Assembly: GCA_017458285.1 (NCBI GenBank)
Contig: JAFTFU010000204.1
Location: 1-38,052 of the forward strand
Reading direction: 5' to 3'
Source: Clostridia bacterium
Lineage (GTDB): Bacteria; Bacillota; Clostridia; TANB77; CAG-508
Length of the DNA stretch: 38,052 bases
In this document: piece by piece, positions 15,061-24,021 of the stretch
How the letters are laid out: every line of letters starts with the position of its first letter
Position numbering within the stretch: the stretch's first letter is position 1
Position numbers and translations under genes: made by a program
Notes under the pieces: generated by a model
Databases searched by the model: none
Told to the model about the DNA's origin: nothing
Seen by the model: only the letters and a program-made list of their open reading frames with translations

Positions 15061-16785
15061 CTATCGGCCATATTTTTCCATAAAACTTTTCACACTATCA
15101 TTTAAAAAATATGGAAATGTCTTTAATATACATGGTTTTAAAATTTTATTTCCATCTGATAAAAAGGCAAGGCAATGAAAAGTTTCTAAAGATTGAGAAA
15201 AGTGATTAGTATCAAAAATAAAATCGTTTTGTGAATAGGTGTTATAGCTTTCAGAAATATTTGAATCATGTGAATTCAAAGAATTAGTAATATAGTTATA
15301 ATTTGTTGATTTAGCACTTTCTGAAACGCTTTTTGAAATTTTTGTTTTTTCTTCTTTTCCAATTTGCTTCTGAGCTTCTTCGATTGTAAAAATATCATCA
15401 GTTCTAAACCAAAGTTTATTTATCAAATTTTGAATAATAACTTTTGTTGATGTTTCATCATGAAGAGTATTTTTTATAGAAGAATAGCTTTGTGTACTAA
15501 CAATATTTATACATTTTGCTTCTCTACTAAGTGAAAAAAATTCTGCATCAGATTTCGTTACATATTCTGCATATTCATCACAAATAAAAGCTGTTTTACG
15601 TCTAATATTATTATGTAAGCTAGATAAAATTTCTGTTTGAAAATCAAGCTTTAAGTAAGCAGCAATGATTTTAGATAAGTTTCTATATTCAGATATATTC
15701 ATATTTAAAACAACAATTTTACCTTTTTGCACTACTTCTGAAAAACCTGTAAAGTTTAGTTCATTTTCATTTGGAGAAAAAGTTTTAGAAATATCATAAT
15801 CAGAAACAAATACATTTGTAATTCGTGTTATTTCAGATTTTAATATTGAAAGTGTCCTTTGATCTAATGAAAAAAACTCTTTTTGAAAAAATTCTAATGA
15901 AGAATTAAGATTGTAGATATCTTGAGTAGAAAAGTTATTTTGCTTAAATTTATCTTTTAAAACTTCAATTTTTTCTAAATAATAATCTTGAATTGTAACT
16001 AGTTTGTGAATTTCTTTAAAATTTACATATCCATTATTATATAATCTACAAAGTTTTATACATTCAGTTAAAATTTGTTCTGCCTTGTCTAGCCAATAAG
16101 ATTCTTGGTTGTTTTCTGAAAAAAGTTCTAATATTATTCGTAATCTATTTGCTAAAACCTGAGGCCTTAAGTTAGGCTTGTGTAGAGGATTAAACCTAAT
16201 ATTAGAATTTAATTCTATTACAATTAAATCATCTAAAAGATTATATTTTTGAGCATATTTTTTTACTTGAGAGGAATAATTTCCCTTTACATCTAATATT
16301 AGCATTCCTATTTTATCTTCTGTAAAAATAGAGTTATATTTCATTAATTGTTCTGTGAAAGGATACATGGCAGAACTTGTTTTGCCAGAACCTATGGTAC
16401 CTGTAATTAAAAAGTTTTGATATAAACCTGATTCTGGAATATAGACTTTTTTATTATTTTTTTTGTCTTGTCCAATTAATAGATTTGGATATTTTATTTC
16501 TTGAAAATTATTAGAACAAATTTTGTGAGTAGTATTTTTGATAAAGTAAAGATTAAGATAATAAAATATAAATCTTGATATAACTATATTTGAAAAAATA
16601 TATGTAAAAATAAAACTTATCTTTATAAATTTCCAAAGTTCAGGCTGTGTATCACAAATATTAAATGGATGAATACCATAAGTTATTATAATTTGGTTTG
16701 ATTGAAAAATAGGCTTAAAGGTAATAAATCCTGTAATACCTGAAATTAATAAGAATGATAATATTATAAAATATTGCTTTTTTAT
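15061..16785 (-). CDS. VirD4/TraG-type conjugation coupling ATPase with ATA at the start position
   Basis: The longest ATG-started frame begins at 16368, but reading on upstream gives a full protein of about 574 residues: a membrane segment (YFIILSFLLISGITGFITF), a second one (about 50-85), then Walker A ITGTIGSGKTSSA just before the ATG at 16368. Downstream are Walker B-like IGMLILDVKG and a TraM-recognition-type core ending TAFICDEYAEYV. Such proteins deliver DNA-protein complexes to type IV secretion channels. The first codon of the full frame, correctly spaced from AAGGAGG, is ATA (16783-16785) where ATG is expected. The preceding small gene ends in an overlapping TAA. No other conjugation gene is seen, so this may be an element remnant. 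Confidence 0.75.
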   Translation of the reverse strand: MKKQYFIILSFLLISGITGFITFKPIFQSNQIIITYGIHPFNICDTQPELWKFIKISFIFTYIFSNIVISRFIFYYLNLYFIKNTTHKICSNNFQEIKYPNLLIGQDKKNNKKVYIPESGLYQNFLITGTIGSGKTSSAMYPFTEQLMKYNSIFTEDKIGMLILDVKGNYSSQVKKYAQKYNLLDDLIVIELNSNIRFNPLHKPNLRPQVLANRLRIILELFSENNQESYWLDKAEQILTECIKLCRLYNNGYVNFKEIHKLVTIQDYYLEKIEVLKDKFKQNNFSTQDIYNLNSSLEFFQKEFFSLDQRTLSILKSEITRITNVFVSDYDISKTFSPNENELNFTGFSEVVQKGKIVVLNMNISEYRNLSKIIAAYLKLDFQTEILSSLHNNIRRKTAFICDEYAEYVTKSDAEFFSLSREAKCINIVSTQSYSSIKNTLHDETSTKVIIQNLINKLWFRTDDIFTIEEAQKQIGKEEKTKISKSVSESAKSTNYNYITNSLNSHDSNISESYNTYSQNDFIFDTNHFSQSLETFHCLAFLSDGNKILKPCILKTFPYFLNDSVKSFMEKYGR

Positions 16786-16940
16786 TTAGAGAACCTCCTT
16801 AATTTTAATTGTAATTTTGAACCTTGTTTGTTGTGGAATATTTGTATTTCAAAAAATGAATATATTGAATAAAATGTAATAAAAAGATTGATACTGTATA
16901 TAATAAAAAATATATTTAGTAACACTTTTAAGCTAATCAC
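16782..16940 (-). CDS. Small single-helix membrane protein before the coupling ATPase
   Basis: About 47-52 residues, with a strongly hydrophobic helix (VLLNIFFIIYSINLFITFYS) and a basic tail ending LKLRRFSK. The stop overlaps the start position of the coupling ATPase in the way of an ATGA-type operon overlap, which argues that it is real. The start is a GTG at 16940 or 16925 near AAGGTGG; the longer ATG frame from 17042 lacks a binding site. Function unknown; small membrane partners are common in conjugation operons. Confidence 0.45.
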   Translation of the reverse strand: MISLKVLLNIFFIIYSINLFITFYSIYSFFEIQIFHNKQGSKLQLKLRRFSK

Positions 16941-17129
16941 CACCTTGCAAGACAGATAATACAATAATTTTTTCAAAATGTCTATACTTTTAAGCAAAAA
17001 TATGATAAAATAGTTGAAGATTATTTCGACATGGGGCGACAAATTAAACTCGAAACCATGAAAAAATAAGCAAAATAAGGCATAAGTTTTTTTACGTGAA
17101 ATTATCTTTTAAGAAAGGAATGATAAAAA

Positions 17130-17318
17130 ATGGAATTTAATAAAGATACAACAATAGGTGATTTATTAGAAGTTGCTCCAGAAAAAGCTGATATGTTATT
17201 AGAAATTGGAATGCACTGTTTAGGTTGTCCAGCTTCACAAATGGAAACATTAGAAGAAGCATGTGATGTTCATGGAGTAGATGTTAATGAACTTTTAGAA
17301 AAATTAAACCAAAATTAG
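17130..17318 (+). CDS. DUF1858 domain protein
   Basis: 62 residues, the usual size of stand-alone DUF1858 proteins (related to the N-terminus of ScdA/Ric). TIGDLLEVAPEKADMLLEIG leads to the CxxC-type pair in HCLGCPASQMETLEEAC (Cys28 and Cys31), the family hallmark; these may bind metal or act in redox. AAGGAATG lies upstream of the ATG. The 5' region has a TATGATAAAAT -10-like site near 17001 and a long leader. It precedes the tRNA cluster but has separate transcription, as a strong promoter lies between. Confidence 0.88.
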   Translation: MEFNKDTTIGDLLEVAPEKADMLLEIGMHCLGCPASQMETLEEACDVHGVDVNELLEKLNQN

Positions 17319-17389
17319 TGGTGAATTCAACACTATTTTAAGAAAAACATAAAAAATTACAAATTTTTTAAAAAATTTTCATAAAACTA

Positions 17390-17418
17390 TTGACAGATCG
17401 AAAAAAATATAGTAATAT
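17390..17418 (+). promoter_or_regulatory. Promoter of the tRNA cluster
   Basis: TTGACA (17390-17395), a 17-base spacer, TAATAT (17413-17418), about 28 bases before the first tRNA. Confidence 0.8.
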
Positions 17419-17446
17419 ATAAGGGCGTTGTGGAACGCAAATAAAC

Positions 17447-17522
17447 GGGCTATTAGCTCAGGTGGTAGAGCACTTGACTTTTAATCAAGTTGTCCCGCGT
17501 TCGAGTCGCGGATAGCTCACCA
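17447..17522 (+). tRNA. tRNA-Lys (anticodon TTT)
   Basis: Seventy-six bases. Acceptor GGGCTAT pairs with ATAGCTC, the anticodon arm is CTTGA-CTTTTAA-TCAAG with TTT, the TTCGAGT T-loop is present, and CCA is encoded. Confidence 0.97.
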
Positions 17523-17555
17523 AAGTGAATATTACTTAGTTAATATTCATTTTAT

Positions 17556-17630
17556 GGCCCCTTGGTCAAGCGGTTAAGACATCGCCCTTTCACGGCGGAG
17601 ACATGGGTTCGATTCCCGTAGGGGTCACCA
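17556..17630 (+). tRNA. tRNA-Glu (anticodon TTC)
   Basis: Seventy-five bases. Acceptor GGCCCCT/AGGGGTC, anticodon loop CTTTCAC with TTC, T-loop TTCGATT, encoded CCA. Thirty-three bases after tRNA-Lys. Confidence 0.97.
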
Positions 17631-17632
17631 AT

Positions 17633-17708
<76 letters not shown>

Positions 17709-17712
17709 AGCC

Positions 17713-17747
17713 AAAACCAGACATTCTTAGGATTGTCTGGTTTTTTG
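17713..17747 (+). terminator. Terminator of the tRNA cluster
   Basis: Stem AAAACCAGACA (17713-17723) with TGTCTGGTTTT (17734-17744) followed by TTG and a T-rich stretch. Confidence 0.9.
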
Positions 17748-17847
17748 CTCTTTGTCAATAATTTTTCTGACTCAGGCTCTTAACTATTTTACTGTGTCAA
17801 AAAATTGTGTCAAGTTTTCAATAATTGGAAAAATGCCATAATAACAA

Positions 17848-17876
17848 TTGACAAATGCAATACAATGTAGTACCCT
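17848..17876 (+). promoter_or_regulatory. Promoter of the SDR gene
   Basis: TTGACA (17848-17853), a 17-base spacer, TACCCT (17871-17876). The -35 is perfect, the -10 weak. Confidence 0.55.
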
Positions 17877-17911
17877 AAGTTTATAGAAGTAAAAGAGGAG
17901 TTGGGAATATA

Positions 17912-18646
17912 GTGAAAAGTAAAGTAGTATTAATAACAGGAGCATCAAGAGGAATAGGAAGAAACATAGCTTCTACACTGGCACGAAAAGGATATATAAT
18001 AGTAGCAAATTATAATAAATCAGAAAAGCAAGCAGAAGATTTAAAACAAGAATTAAAGGAAGAAAATATCAATATTGATATTTATAAAGCAGATGTACAA
18101 AAAAGAAATGAAGTAAGAGAAATGGTTTCCTATGTTTTAAATAAATATGGAAAAATTGATGTATTAATTAATAATGCTGGGATTTCAGAAAGTAAAATGT
18201 TTTTAGATGAAACTGATGAAGATTGGAACAATATTATAAATACAAATTTATATTCTGCTTTTTGTACAACACAAGAAGTGTTACCAAATATGATACACAA
18301 TAAAAACGGTTGCATTATAAATATTTCATCTATTTGGGGAATAGTTGGCGCATCTTGCGAGACAATTTATTCTATATCTAAAGCAGGTATAGATGCCATG
18401 ACTAAATCTCTTGCAAAAGAATTAGGACCAAGTAATATAAGAGTTAATTCAATTGCACCTGGAATAATAGATACAGAAATGAATTCTAACTTAGGTACGG
18501 AAGAACTAAATCAAATAATTGAAGAAATTCCGCTTGAGAGAATAGGAAAGACTCTTGATGTTTCTAAATGCGTAAATTGGCTAATTGAAGATGATTATAC
18601 AACTGGACAGATAATTTCTATTAATGGTGGATGGATAATTACATAA
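17912..18646 (+). CDS. ymfI: Short-chain dehydrogenase, probable EF-P 5-aminopentanone reductase
   Basis: 244 residues, full-length SDR. The nucleotide site is TGASRGIG (9-16), NNAG is near 86-89, and the catalytic set is Ser in NISSIWGIVGASC and Tyr-x-x-x-Lys in YSISKAG (about 152-156). The segment ISSIWGIVGASCE with AKELGPSNIRVNSIAPG is characteristic of the SDRs named EF-P 5-aminopentanone reductase (YmfI type), which finish a modification of elongation factor P; FabG is the alternative. The start is GTG at 17912 behind AGAGGAG. Single-gene unit with its own promoter and terminator. Confidence 0.85.
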   Translation: MKSKVVLITGASRGIGRNIASTLARKGYIIVANYNKSEKQAEDLKQELKEENINIDIYKADVQKRNEVREMVSYVLNKYGKIDVLINNAGISESKMFLDETDEDWNNIINTNLYSAFCTTQEVLPNMIHNKNGCIINISSIWGIVGASCETIYSISKAGIDAMTKSLAKELGPSNIRVNSIAPGIIDTEMNSNLGTEELNQIIEEIPLERIGKTLDVSKCVNWLIEDDYTTGQIISINGGWIIT

Positions 18647-18648
18647 AT

Positions 18649-18678
18649 AAAAAAATTCCTTTATACAAGGAATTTTTT
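18649..18678. terminator. Bidirectional terminator
   Basis: AAAAAATTCCTT-TATAC-AAGGAATTTTTT between the convergent SDR and CBM25-like genes. Confidence 0.85.
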
Positions 18679-19143
18679 CTATTCTGTTACTTTCTTTTTA
18701 TAATTTCCTGAAATTATTTTTGGAAGATATGTTATTAGTTTATATACTGCTAACCTGATCTTCTTGCTCCAGATATATGATTTTCTTAATCTTCTTATAT
18801 TTCCAATTGATACAGTTTCATTATCTAAAGCTAATAATTCTACAGGGGCTTTTTCGATTGTAAATACATAGTTTTGGCCTTCATTATTATCCCATTGACC
18901 TAAATTATTCTTAAAACAAAAATTTAATGTTTCAAAACCATTTAACTCTATTTCGCATTGGAAACCAAGTTCAGTTTTTTCCATTTCTATATCATTTACA
19001 TTATCCCAATTTATGCCGAAACCATAATGAATAGATACACCTTCAGATGCATCTTGAAAAAATGTTCCAGTATAAGATATTTTAACTTTACTATTTTCTA
19101 TTAATTTATCTGTATTAAAAAAAATATTTTTTGTTAGTTCCAT
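18679..19143 (-). CDS. CBM25-like carbohydrate-binding domain protein
   Basis: 154 residues with no signal peptide. Residues 20-97 look like a CBM25-type starch-binding fold: VKISYTGTFF near the start, VSIHYGFGINWDNVNDIEM with the aromatic pair, LNFCFKNNLGQWDNNEGQNY near 73-92. A basic C-terminal stretch follows (SYIWSKKIRLAVYKLITYLP), perhaps a membrane-associated helix. Such domains often serve glycogen or starch metabolism; no enzyme domain is attached. ATG 19143 has AAGGAG upstream. Confidence 0.75.
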   Translation of the reverse strand: MELTKNIFFNTDKLIENSKVKISYTGTFFQDASEGVSIHYGFGINWDNVNDIEMEKTELGFQCEIELNGFETLNFCFKNNLGQWDNNEGQNYVFTIEKAPVELLALDNETVSIGNIRRLRKSYIWSKKIRLAVYKLITYLPKIISGNYKKKVTE

Positions 19144-19236
19144 TTTAATTCTCCTTAAAATTTATCTTTTGCTGGATACATTATAATATTAAATTTTACA
19201 ATATTCAAGTATTTTTTTAAAAAAATTAAAAAAATT

Positions 19237-19440
19237 TTAATCTTTTTTTCGTTCTATTAAATCGCTAATGTCACAATTGAAAATATCACATAATTTTTCA
19301 ATTTCTTCAACGTTAATGTTTATAACTTTTCCAAAGAAATATGCGTTGATTCTCTTATAGTTCCAGTTAGTTAATTTTTGTAATCTGTACCTAGAAATGT
19401 TTTGTTCTTTCATTAAATCTTTTACTTTAAATATAATCAT
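19237..19440 (-). CDS. Small XRE-family (Cro/C1) regulator
   Basis: 67 residues, essentially a single helix-turn-helix domain. LMKEQNISRYRLQKLTNWNY covers the first helices, and ICDISDLIE-type ending (CDIFNCDISDLIERK) is usual for the family. I start at ATG 19440, which has GAGGTG six bases upstream; the longer frame begins with a GTG inside that site. It is flanked by the CBM25-like gene and the divergent 19638 gene, whose promoter it might control. Confidence 0.85.
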   Translation of the reverse strand: MIIFKVKDLMKEQNISRYRLQKLTNWNYKRINAYFFGKVININVEEIEKLCDIFNCDISDLIERKKD

Positions 19441-19585
19441 AATATACACCTCACATAACTTATTATAAATTATTTATTAAAATTTATGTAGTACAATTTT
19501 ATATAATAGCATGTCAAATAATATTATGGGCAAAGTATATATTTTTATATAAATTTATTTTAAAAATGTAAAGGGTATAAAATAA

Positions 19586-19614
19586 TTGACATAAGTATAA
19601 ATTTCGGATATAAT
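19586..19614 (+). promoter_or_regulatory. Promoter of the dolichol-kinase-like gene
   Basis: TTGACA (19586-19591), a 17-base spacer, TATAAT (19609-19614): a full consensus promoter. Confidence 0.9.
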
Positions 19615-19637
19615 ACCGGTTAAGAGAGGGATTAGTT

Positions 19638-20381
19638 ATGATAATAATAGGATACTTAGTAATATTTGCATATATATTTTTATTACTTTTTGTTGTGGGA
19701 CCTTTAGTAAAAAAATTTTATAATGTTGAATGCTCACGAAAAGTGGTACATACATCATTATTTGCAATTTGGATATTTTTTGAAATATTTTTAAAAGGGA
19801 CTATTCATCAAGTAATTATTCCATTCATTGTAACTATAATGAATACAATATCAAATAAATTTAAAATCTTTAAAAGTATTGAAAGAGATTCGGAAAAGTG
19901 TTATGGAACTATATATTTTTCAATAGCAGTACTAGCTGTTATGCTATTTGTATTGGTATTTCCACAATTTTATTATTGCAGTGGAATTGCTATATTTTGT
20001 TTAACTTTTGGAGATGGTTTTGCATCTTTAATTGGATACAATGTAAAAAGTACTAAAATATATAAAAATAAATCGTTAGCAGGATCTATAGCATGTTTTG
20101 TAGCTTCTGTAATATCAATAAATGCATTAAATATTTTTTATAATATTGGTTTAACCGAGCTTATGCTTATTGTTATAGGATTAGCTGTGGTAGTATTTGA
20201 ACTAATAGGAAAAGATTTTGATAATTTTACTGTTACATTTAGTTCATTTATACTTAGCTGTATAGGAATAAAATTTCCAAATAACAACATAGCAATAGTA
20301 TTAGGATTAATAGAGATAATAATTTTGATAGGTATTGTTTTAAAAAATAACAAAGAAAAAAAGATTTCTTGTGAATTTTAA
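19638..20381 (+). CDS. Phytol/dolichol kinase-like membrane protein (CDP-alcohol related)
   Basis: 247 residues, about seven membrane helices. Family marks: CSRKVVHTS at 32-40, and FGDGFASLIGYNVK at about 130-143 followed by NKSLAGSIACF, the cytidylyltransferase/SEC59-type nucleotide-binding loop. Family members use CTP to phosphorylate isoprenoid alcohols, or make CDP-linked lipids. The next gene, 30 bases on, is a CMP-kinase-like protein, which suggests a linked CTP/CMP pathway. The substrate is not known. The start ATG has AGAGAGG upstream. Confidence 0.8.
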   Translation: MIIIGYLVIFAYIFLLLFVVGPLVKKFYNVECSRKVVHTSLFAIWIFFEIFLKGTIHQVIIPFIVTIMNTISNKFKIFKSIERDSEKCYGTIYFSIAVLAVMLFVLVFPQFYYCSGIAIFCLTFGDGFASLIGYNVKSTKIYKNKSLAGSIACFVASVISINALNIFYNIGLTELMLIVIGLAVVVFELIGKDFDNFTVTFSSFILSCIGIKFPNNNIAIVLGLIEIIILIGIVLKNNKEKKISCEF

Positions 20382-20410
20382 ATTATTTATTTTGAAAGGA
20401 AACAAATAAA

Positions 20411-21091
20411 ATGGAGCATAAAGTTATAGGAATTGAAGGACTAGTTGGAAGTGGAAAAACATCAATTTGTAAGGAATTAATAAAAATTTTACCAAATACT
20501 ATTCTTTTTAATGCAGGCAACCTTTATAGAGGAGTAGTGCTTGCTTTGATTAAAGAGCATAAGGATTTAAAAAGCTTGAAAAATATTAATATATTAGATT
20601 TAATAAAAAAAACAAATATACAAATTAAAATAGAAAACAATGAAACAATGGTATATTTAAATGATATAAAATTAGATGATGAACAATTGCAAAATGATGA
20701 AAATTCATTGGCTGTATCAGAAGTATCTAACATTGCAAATAATAAGGAAGCGTTTTTATATGTTAGAAAGCTAATATCTGATTTGAAAGAAAAATATAAT
20801 ATTGTTTTTTCAGGAAGAGCGCTAATGGAAATTTATCCGGAACTAGATTATCATTTTTTTATTACGGCTGATTTAGATGAAAGAGTAAGAAGAAAATCTA
20901 TTCAATATAAAAATAAAATACAATTAAATGTGTTAAAAGAGCATATTGAAACAAGAGATAGATTGCAGGAAAACTCAGGATTTTATAAAATATATCCAAA
21001 TACAATAAAGATAGATGTTACAGATTGCATGACGATTAAAGATTCAACTAATAAAGTTTTATTAAAAATTGATCAAGAAACTTTTGGTTAG
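20411..21091 (+). CDS. (d)CMP kinase-like protein, divergent
   Basis: 226 residues. P-loop IEGLVGSGKTS at 8-18, NAGNLYRGVVLALI at about 35-48 matching the TG.YRA substrate segment of Cmk, and a lid-side SGRALMEIYPELDYHFFITA (about 137-156) where true Cmk has DGRDIGT. The changes at the GRDIGT motif mean the acceptor may differ from CMP. It is co-transcribed with the dolichol-kinase-like gene. AAAGGA precedes the ATG. It is distinct from the cytidylate-kinase-like protein at 6023. Confidence 0.75.
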   Translation: MEHKVIGIEGLVGSGKTSICKELIKILPNTILFNAGNLYRGVVLALIKEHKDLKSLKNINILDLIKKTNIQIKIENNETMVYLNDIKLDDEQLQNDENSLAVSEVSNIANNKEAFLYVRKLISDLKEKYNIVFSGRALMEIYPELDYHFFITADLDERVRRKSIQYKNKIQLNVLKEHIETRDRLQENSGFYKIYPNTIKIDVTDCMTIKDSTNKVLLKIDQETFG

Positions 21092-21218
21092 TGGTTAAAG
21101 ATTGTTAATTACCATATTTAATATTATTTGATAGTGTATCGAAAGTTAATTGCAACAAATAATGCGTAAATGTGGCAATTGAAATTAAAATGAGGCAATT
21201 AAATTTATTGACATAATG

Positions 21219-21247
21219 TTGACTTAAAAAGAATTGCAGATTATAAT
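21219..21247 (+). promoter_or_regulatory. Promoter of the split ABC ATPase gene
   Basis: TTGACT (21219-21224), a 17-base spacer, TATAAT (21242-21247); GGAGGTGG follows, then the TTG start at 21278. Upstream, GGCAATTGAAATTAAAATG and AGGCAATTAAAT form an imperfect direct repeat. Confidence 0.8.
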
Positions 21248-21277
21248 AGTAATATAGAGTATTTGGAGGTGGTATAT

Positions 21278-23181
21278 TTGGCAAAATTTTCTCAAAAACC
21301 TGGAACTGCTATACAAATGATATTAGCAAAAATGAGATTAGAACAAAAAACAAGTAGTGGAATACAAAATACAAAAGAAAAACGCCGGCATAACTAAAAA
21401 CTTTGAAAAAGGAAAGCTAGATTCAAATGATTGGAATGTTATTTCAAAAGGATTATGTGTACTAAACGCATTGCTAGATGAAGGTCTAGATTTACAAAAA
21501 AGTACAATACTTTCAGGAAAAGGAGATGTAAGTAAAACAAAAAATAATGTGCAACTATATAGGTTTATAGCCAATGATATACTAAATACGTTAGAAAATA
21601 TTTCAAAAAGAAGAAAAGAAACTATAACTAATATAGGCGAACTTGAATTTTTTGCTAAAGCTACACAAGCAGCAAGAGACGGAGTTATTTTAAAAACAGA
21701 AACAATTGAAGAAAGCATAGGAGAAAAAAGAAAAATAACTAAACATGATACAACAATGTCAGATAGGGAAGTGCTAGATGTTTTGATAAATTATAAGCGT
21801 CAAACGAACAGAATTGAATGGGATAAATTAAGCGCTTATTTAGGATTAGGATTAGGGATAGCTGGAATATTAGGTAGTATTGTAAATAATGGCACTAAAG
21901 AACAAAACAAAAATACTAGTAAAACGGGACAACTTGTAAGTATGGGAACTATAGCGATTGGAGCGTTAAAACTTTTTCAAGGAAACCTAAGCAGAGAACA
22001 AAAGGAAATTTTATGGGAATTAGAAGATATAGAACATAATCTAAAATCAGGATTGTTGGGAAGTGAACAAATTAGTCAAGAAGTTGTAAAAGATGAAATT
22101 AAAGAAATCGAACGTGTCGCAATTGAAGGAGCTAAAGTATCAGAAAAAATAGAGGTTGGAAATTTTAAATTTAATGCACTTATTGATGTAATTGTAGCAA
22201 CAATTTCAGGAGCTTTTATAAAGTCACGTTATGAAATAAAAGATAATGGAATGATTGATGGAAAATCGTTAGCTTCTGCCTTAGCAGAATTAAATGCTAC
22301 TAAAAGTGTAACAATGGAAATTTTAAATGGTATAAGAAAATTACAAATGACAAAAGTTGAAGAAGAAGACTTAAAAATAATTAGGGAACAATTTAATAGT
22401 ATAATCAAACAAATGGAAGAAAAAGTATATCCATTGAACCGGACCTGATAAACCTTTTAACAAATTTGAGGTTACTGATTTTAAAGGAAAATTTTATCCA
22501 AAAACAAACTATGAAACAGGAGAGATAGAGTATGCACATACGTTAAATGTGCCCGAATTTAGTATGGAACGCGGAGATGTTGTTCTATTATCAGGTGATT
22601 CTGGTTCTGGAAAAAGTACATTCTTGAGACTATTAAAAAGAGGAGATATAAATAATAGAGAATGTATTACTTTAGATGGCAAGAAACAAGTAGATAAGCT
22701 TGAAGGTCAATATGTATCTTTTAAACCTAATGTAAGTTTAGGAGATGAAACTAGCGTATTACATCAATTAACAGGTAAAAGAAGTATTTCGGATTTAGAT
22801 GACGGAGATATAAACAGATTACAGACTATTTTAAATGAATTGGAATTGCAGTTTGATTTTTCAAAATTGGCTACAAAAAAATATATGGAATTTTCTACAG
22901 GGCAACAAAGAAGATTAGTTTTAGCAAAATTACTTTATAGAATAAAGGATGGAAATTCTATTATATTTGCAGATGAACCTATTGGGAATGTTGAAGAAAG
23001 CCTTATGAAAGAACAATTAAAATTGATTTGTGAGTATGCCAAAAAGAATAAAGTAATGCTATTGCTAACTACTCATAGATTGGATTTAGCAGAAGAATTT
23101 GCAACAAAAAGGTATCATATCGATGGAAAAGGAAATTTGAGAGAAGTTTATAAAAAAAGAGATGAAAAAGAATTACAATAA
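21278..23181 (+). pseudogene. ABC-type ATPase with novel N-terminal region, in three frames
   Basis: One protein of about 634 residues appears split over three frames. Frame 1 (TTG 21278 with GGAGGTGG) begins AKFSQKPGTAIQMILAKMRL. Frame 2 (open 21357-22448) holds 363 residues, mostly helical, with a glycine-rich hydrophobic hairpin (LGLGLGIAGILGSIV and MGTIAIGALKLF). Frame 3 (to 23181) holds an ABC ATPase: Walker A SGDSGSGKSTFL, signature FSTGQQRRLVLAKLL, Walker B SIIFADEPIG, and the H-loop His in LLTTHRLDL. The ATPase frame stays open well upstream of its first ATG (22564), to about 22450, joining frame 2. The total length implies two extra bases. No transporter membrane domain neighbours it. 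I do not recognise the N-terminal family. Whether it is broken or mis-sequenced is open. Confidence 0.7.
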
Positions 23182-23355
23182 TGAGGCTACTTTTTAAAGA
23201 GCATCATTAAAATACTTTCTTATTTAAAAATTTATATTTAAAGAAATTGAGAACTATATATATTTTTGTATAGTTCTCATAAAAATTTATTTATATTGCA
23301 AACTTGTTTTGTACGGAATATCAAAATATTGTGTACAAATTGATAATTTTACAAC

Positions 23356-23999
23356 TTAAATTTTTAATATCTCATATATTGTTTTCAAAGCTTCATCCTG
23401 GCTTAATCCATCATGACCTTTTTTCTCTTCATAGTGTAAAGTAATTTCAATATTATTGTACTCTGCAATATTTTTCATATTCTCTATTCTCTCTAAAAAA
23501 GGTACTAACTGCATTGAATTATCTACTTTCGAGCATAAATTTACATGAAGAGATATTTTTGGAACATAGTTGTGTTTTATAAAGCTATCTACAACACTAA
23601 ATCTTTCAGGGTATTTTAGTGCTGTTCCTATATTATCAAAGCAGTATTCTAAAACATAATCTACTGCACTAATAAAAGCCCAGTTTGATACTTTCCAACT
23701 CCCCAACCTACAGACAAGTCATTTACATATAATGTTGGATCCATACAAAATACTGATGATGTTTTTAATATATTAGCACAACTATGTCTTTGAAATATTG
23801 GAACTTTTACATTTCCATCTGCTATTGCTCCATTGTTAAACACTATTAGTTTATTATTATCAGTTTTTCTATTGATTAAATATTCATATTTTACATTGTT
23901 TTTCTTTATTTCTAATATATAAAGCAAATTTTCTTTTATTTTGTAGTTTTCCAAGCTATAATAATCTATTTTTTCTACTGGATATGGTAGTTTTTTCAT
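23356..23999 (-). pseudogene. Surface-polysaccharide protein, frameshifted (XcbB/Asp2-like)
   Basis: Two minus-strand frames overlap near 23690. The first (from ATG 23999) gives LIVFNNGAIADG, VPIFQRHS and SVFCMDPTLYVND; the second continues VSNWAFISAVDYVLEYCF, VPKISLHVNLCSKVDNS and GLSQDEALKTIYEIL. The FNNGA, FQRHSW-like and DPTL words recall the alpha/beta-hydrolase-like XcbB/CpsF and Asp2 capsule or glycan proteins. One missing base near 23690 would join the halves. It follows a decayed glycosyltransferase, so this is probably a dead polysaccharide operon end. The family call is moderate. Confidence 0.5.
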
Positions 24000-24021
24000 T
24001 TTAGAGTTTTTCTCTGTTTTC

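Noticed and set aside
16786..17042. Full 86-codon reading of the small membrane ORF before the coupling ATPase
   Set aside because: The ATG at 17042 has no ribosome binding site; a start near 16940 or 16925 is preferred.
17024..17060. Pseudoknot-like riboswitch before the DUF1858 gene (TTTCG/CGAAA with CATGG/CCATG)
   Set aside because: The helices are only five pairs each, the connecting loops are unfavourable for a compact pseudoknot, and it matches no known riboswitch pattern.
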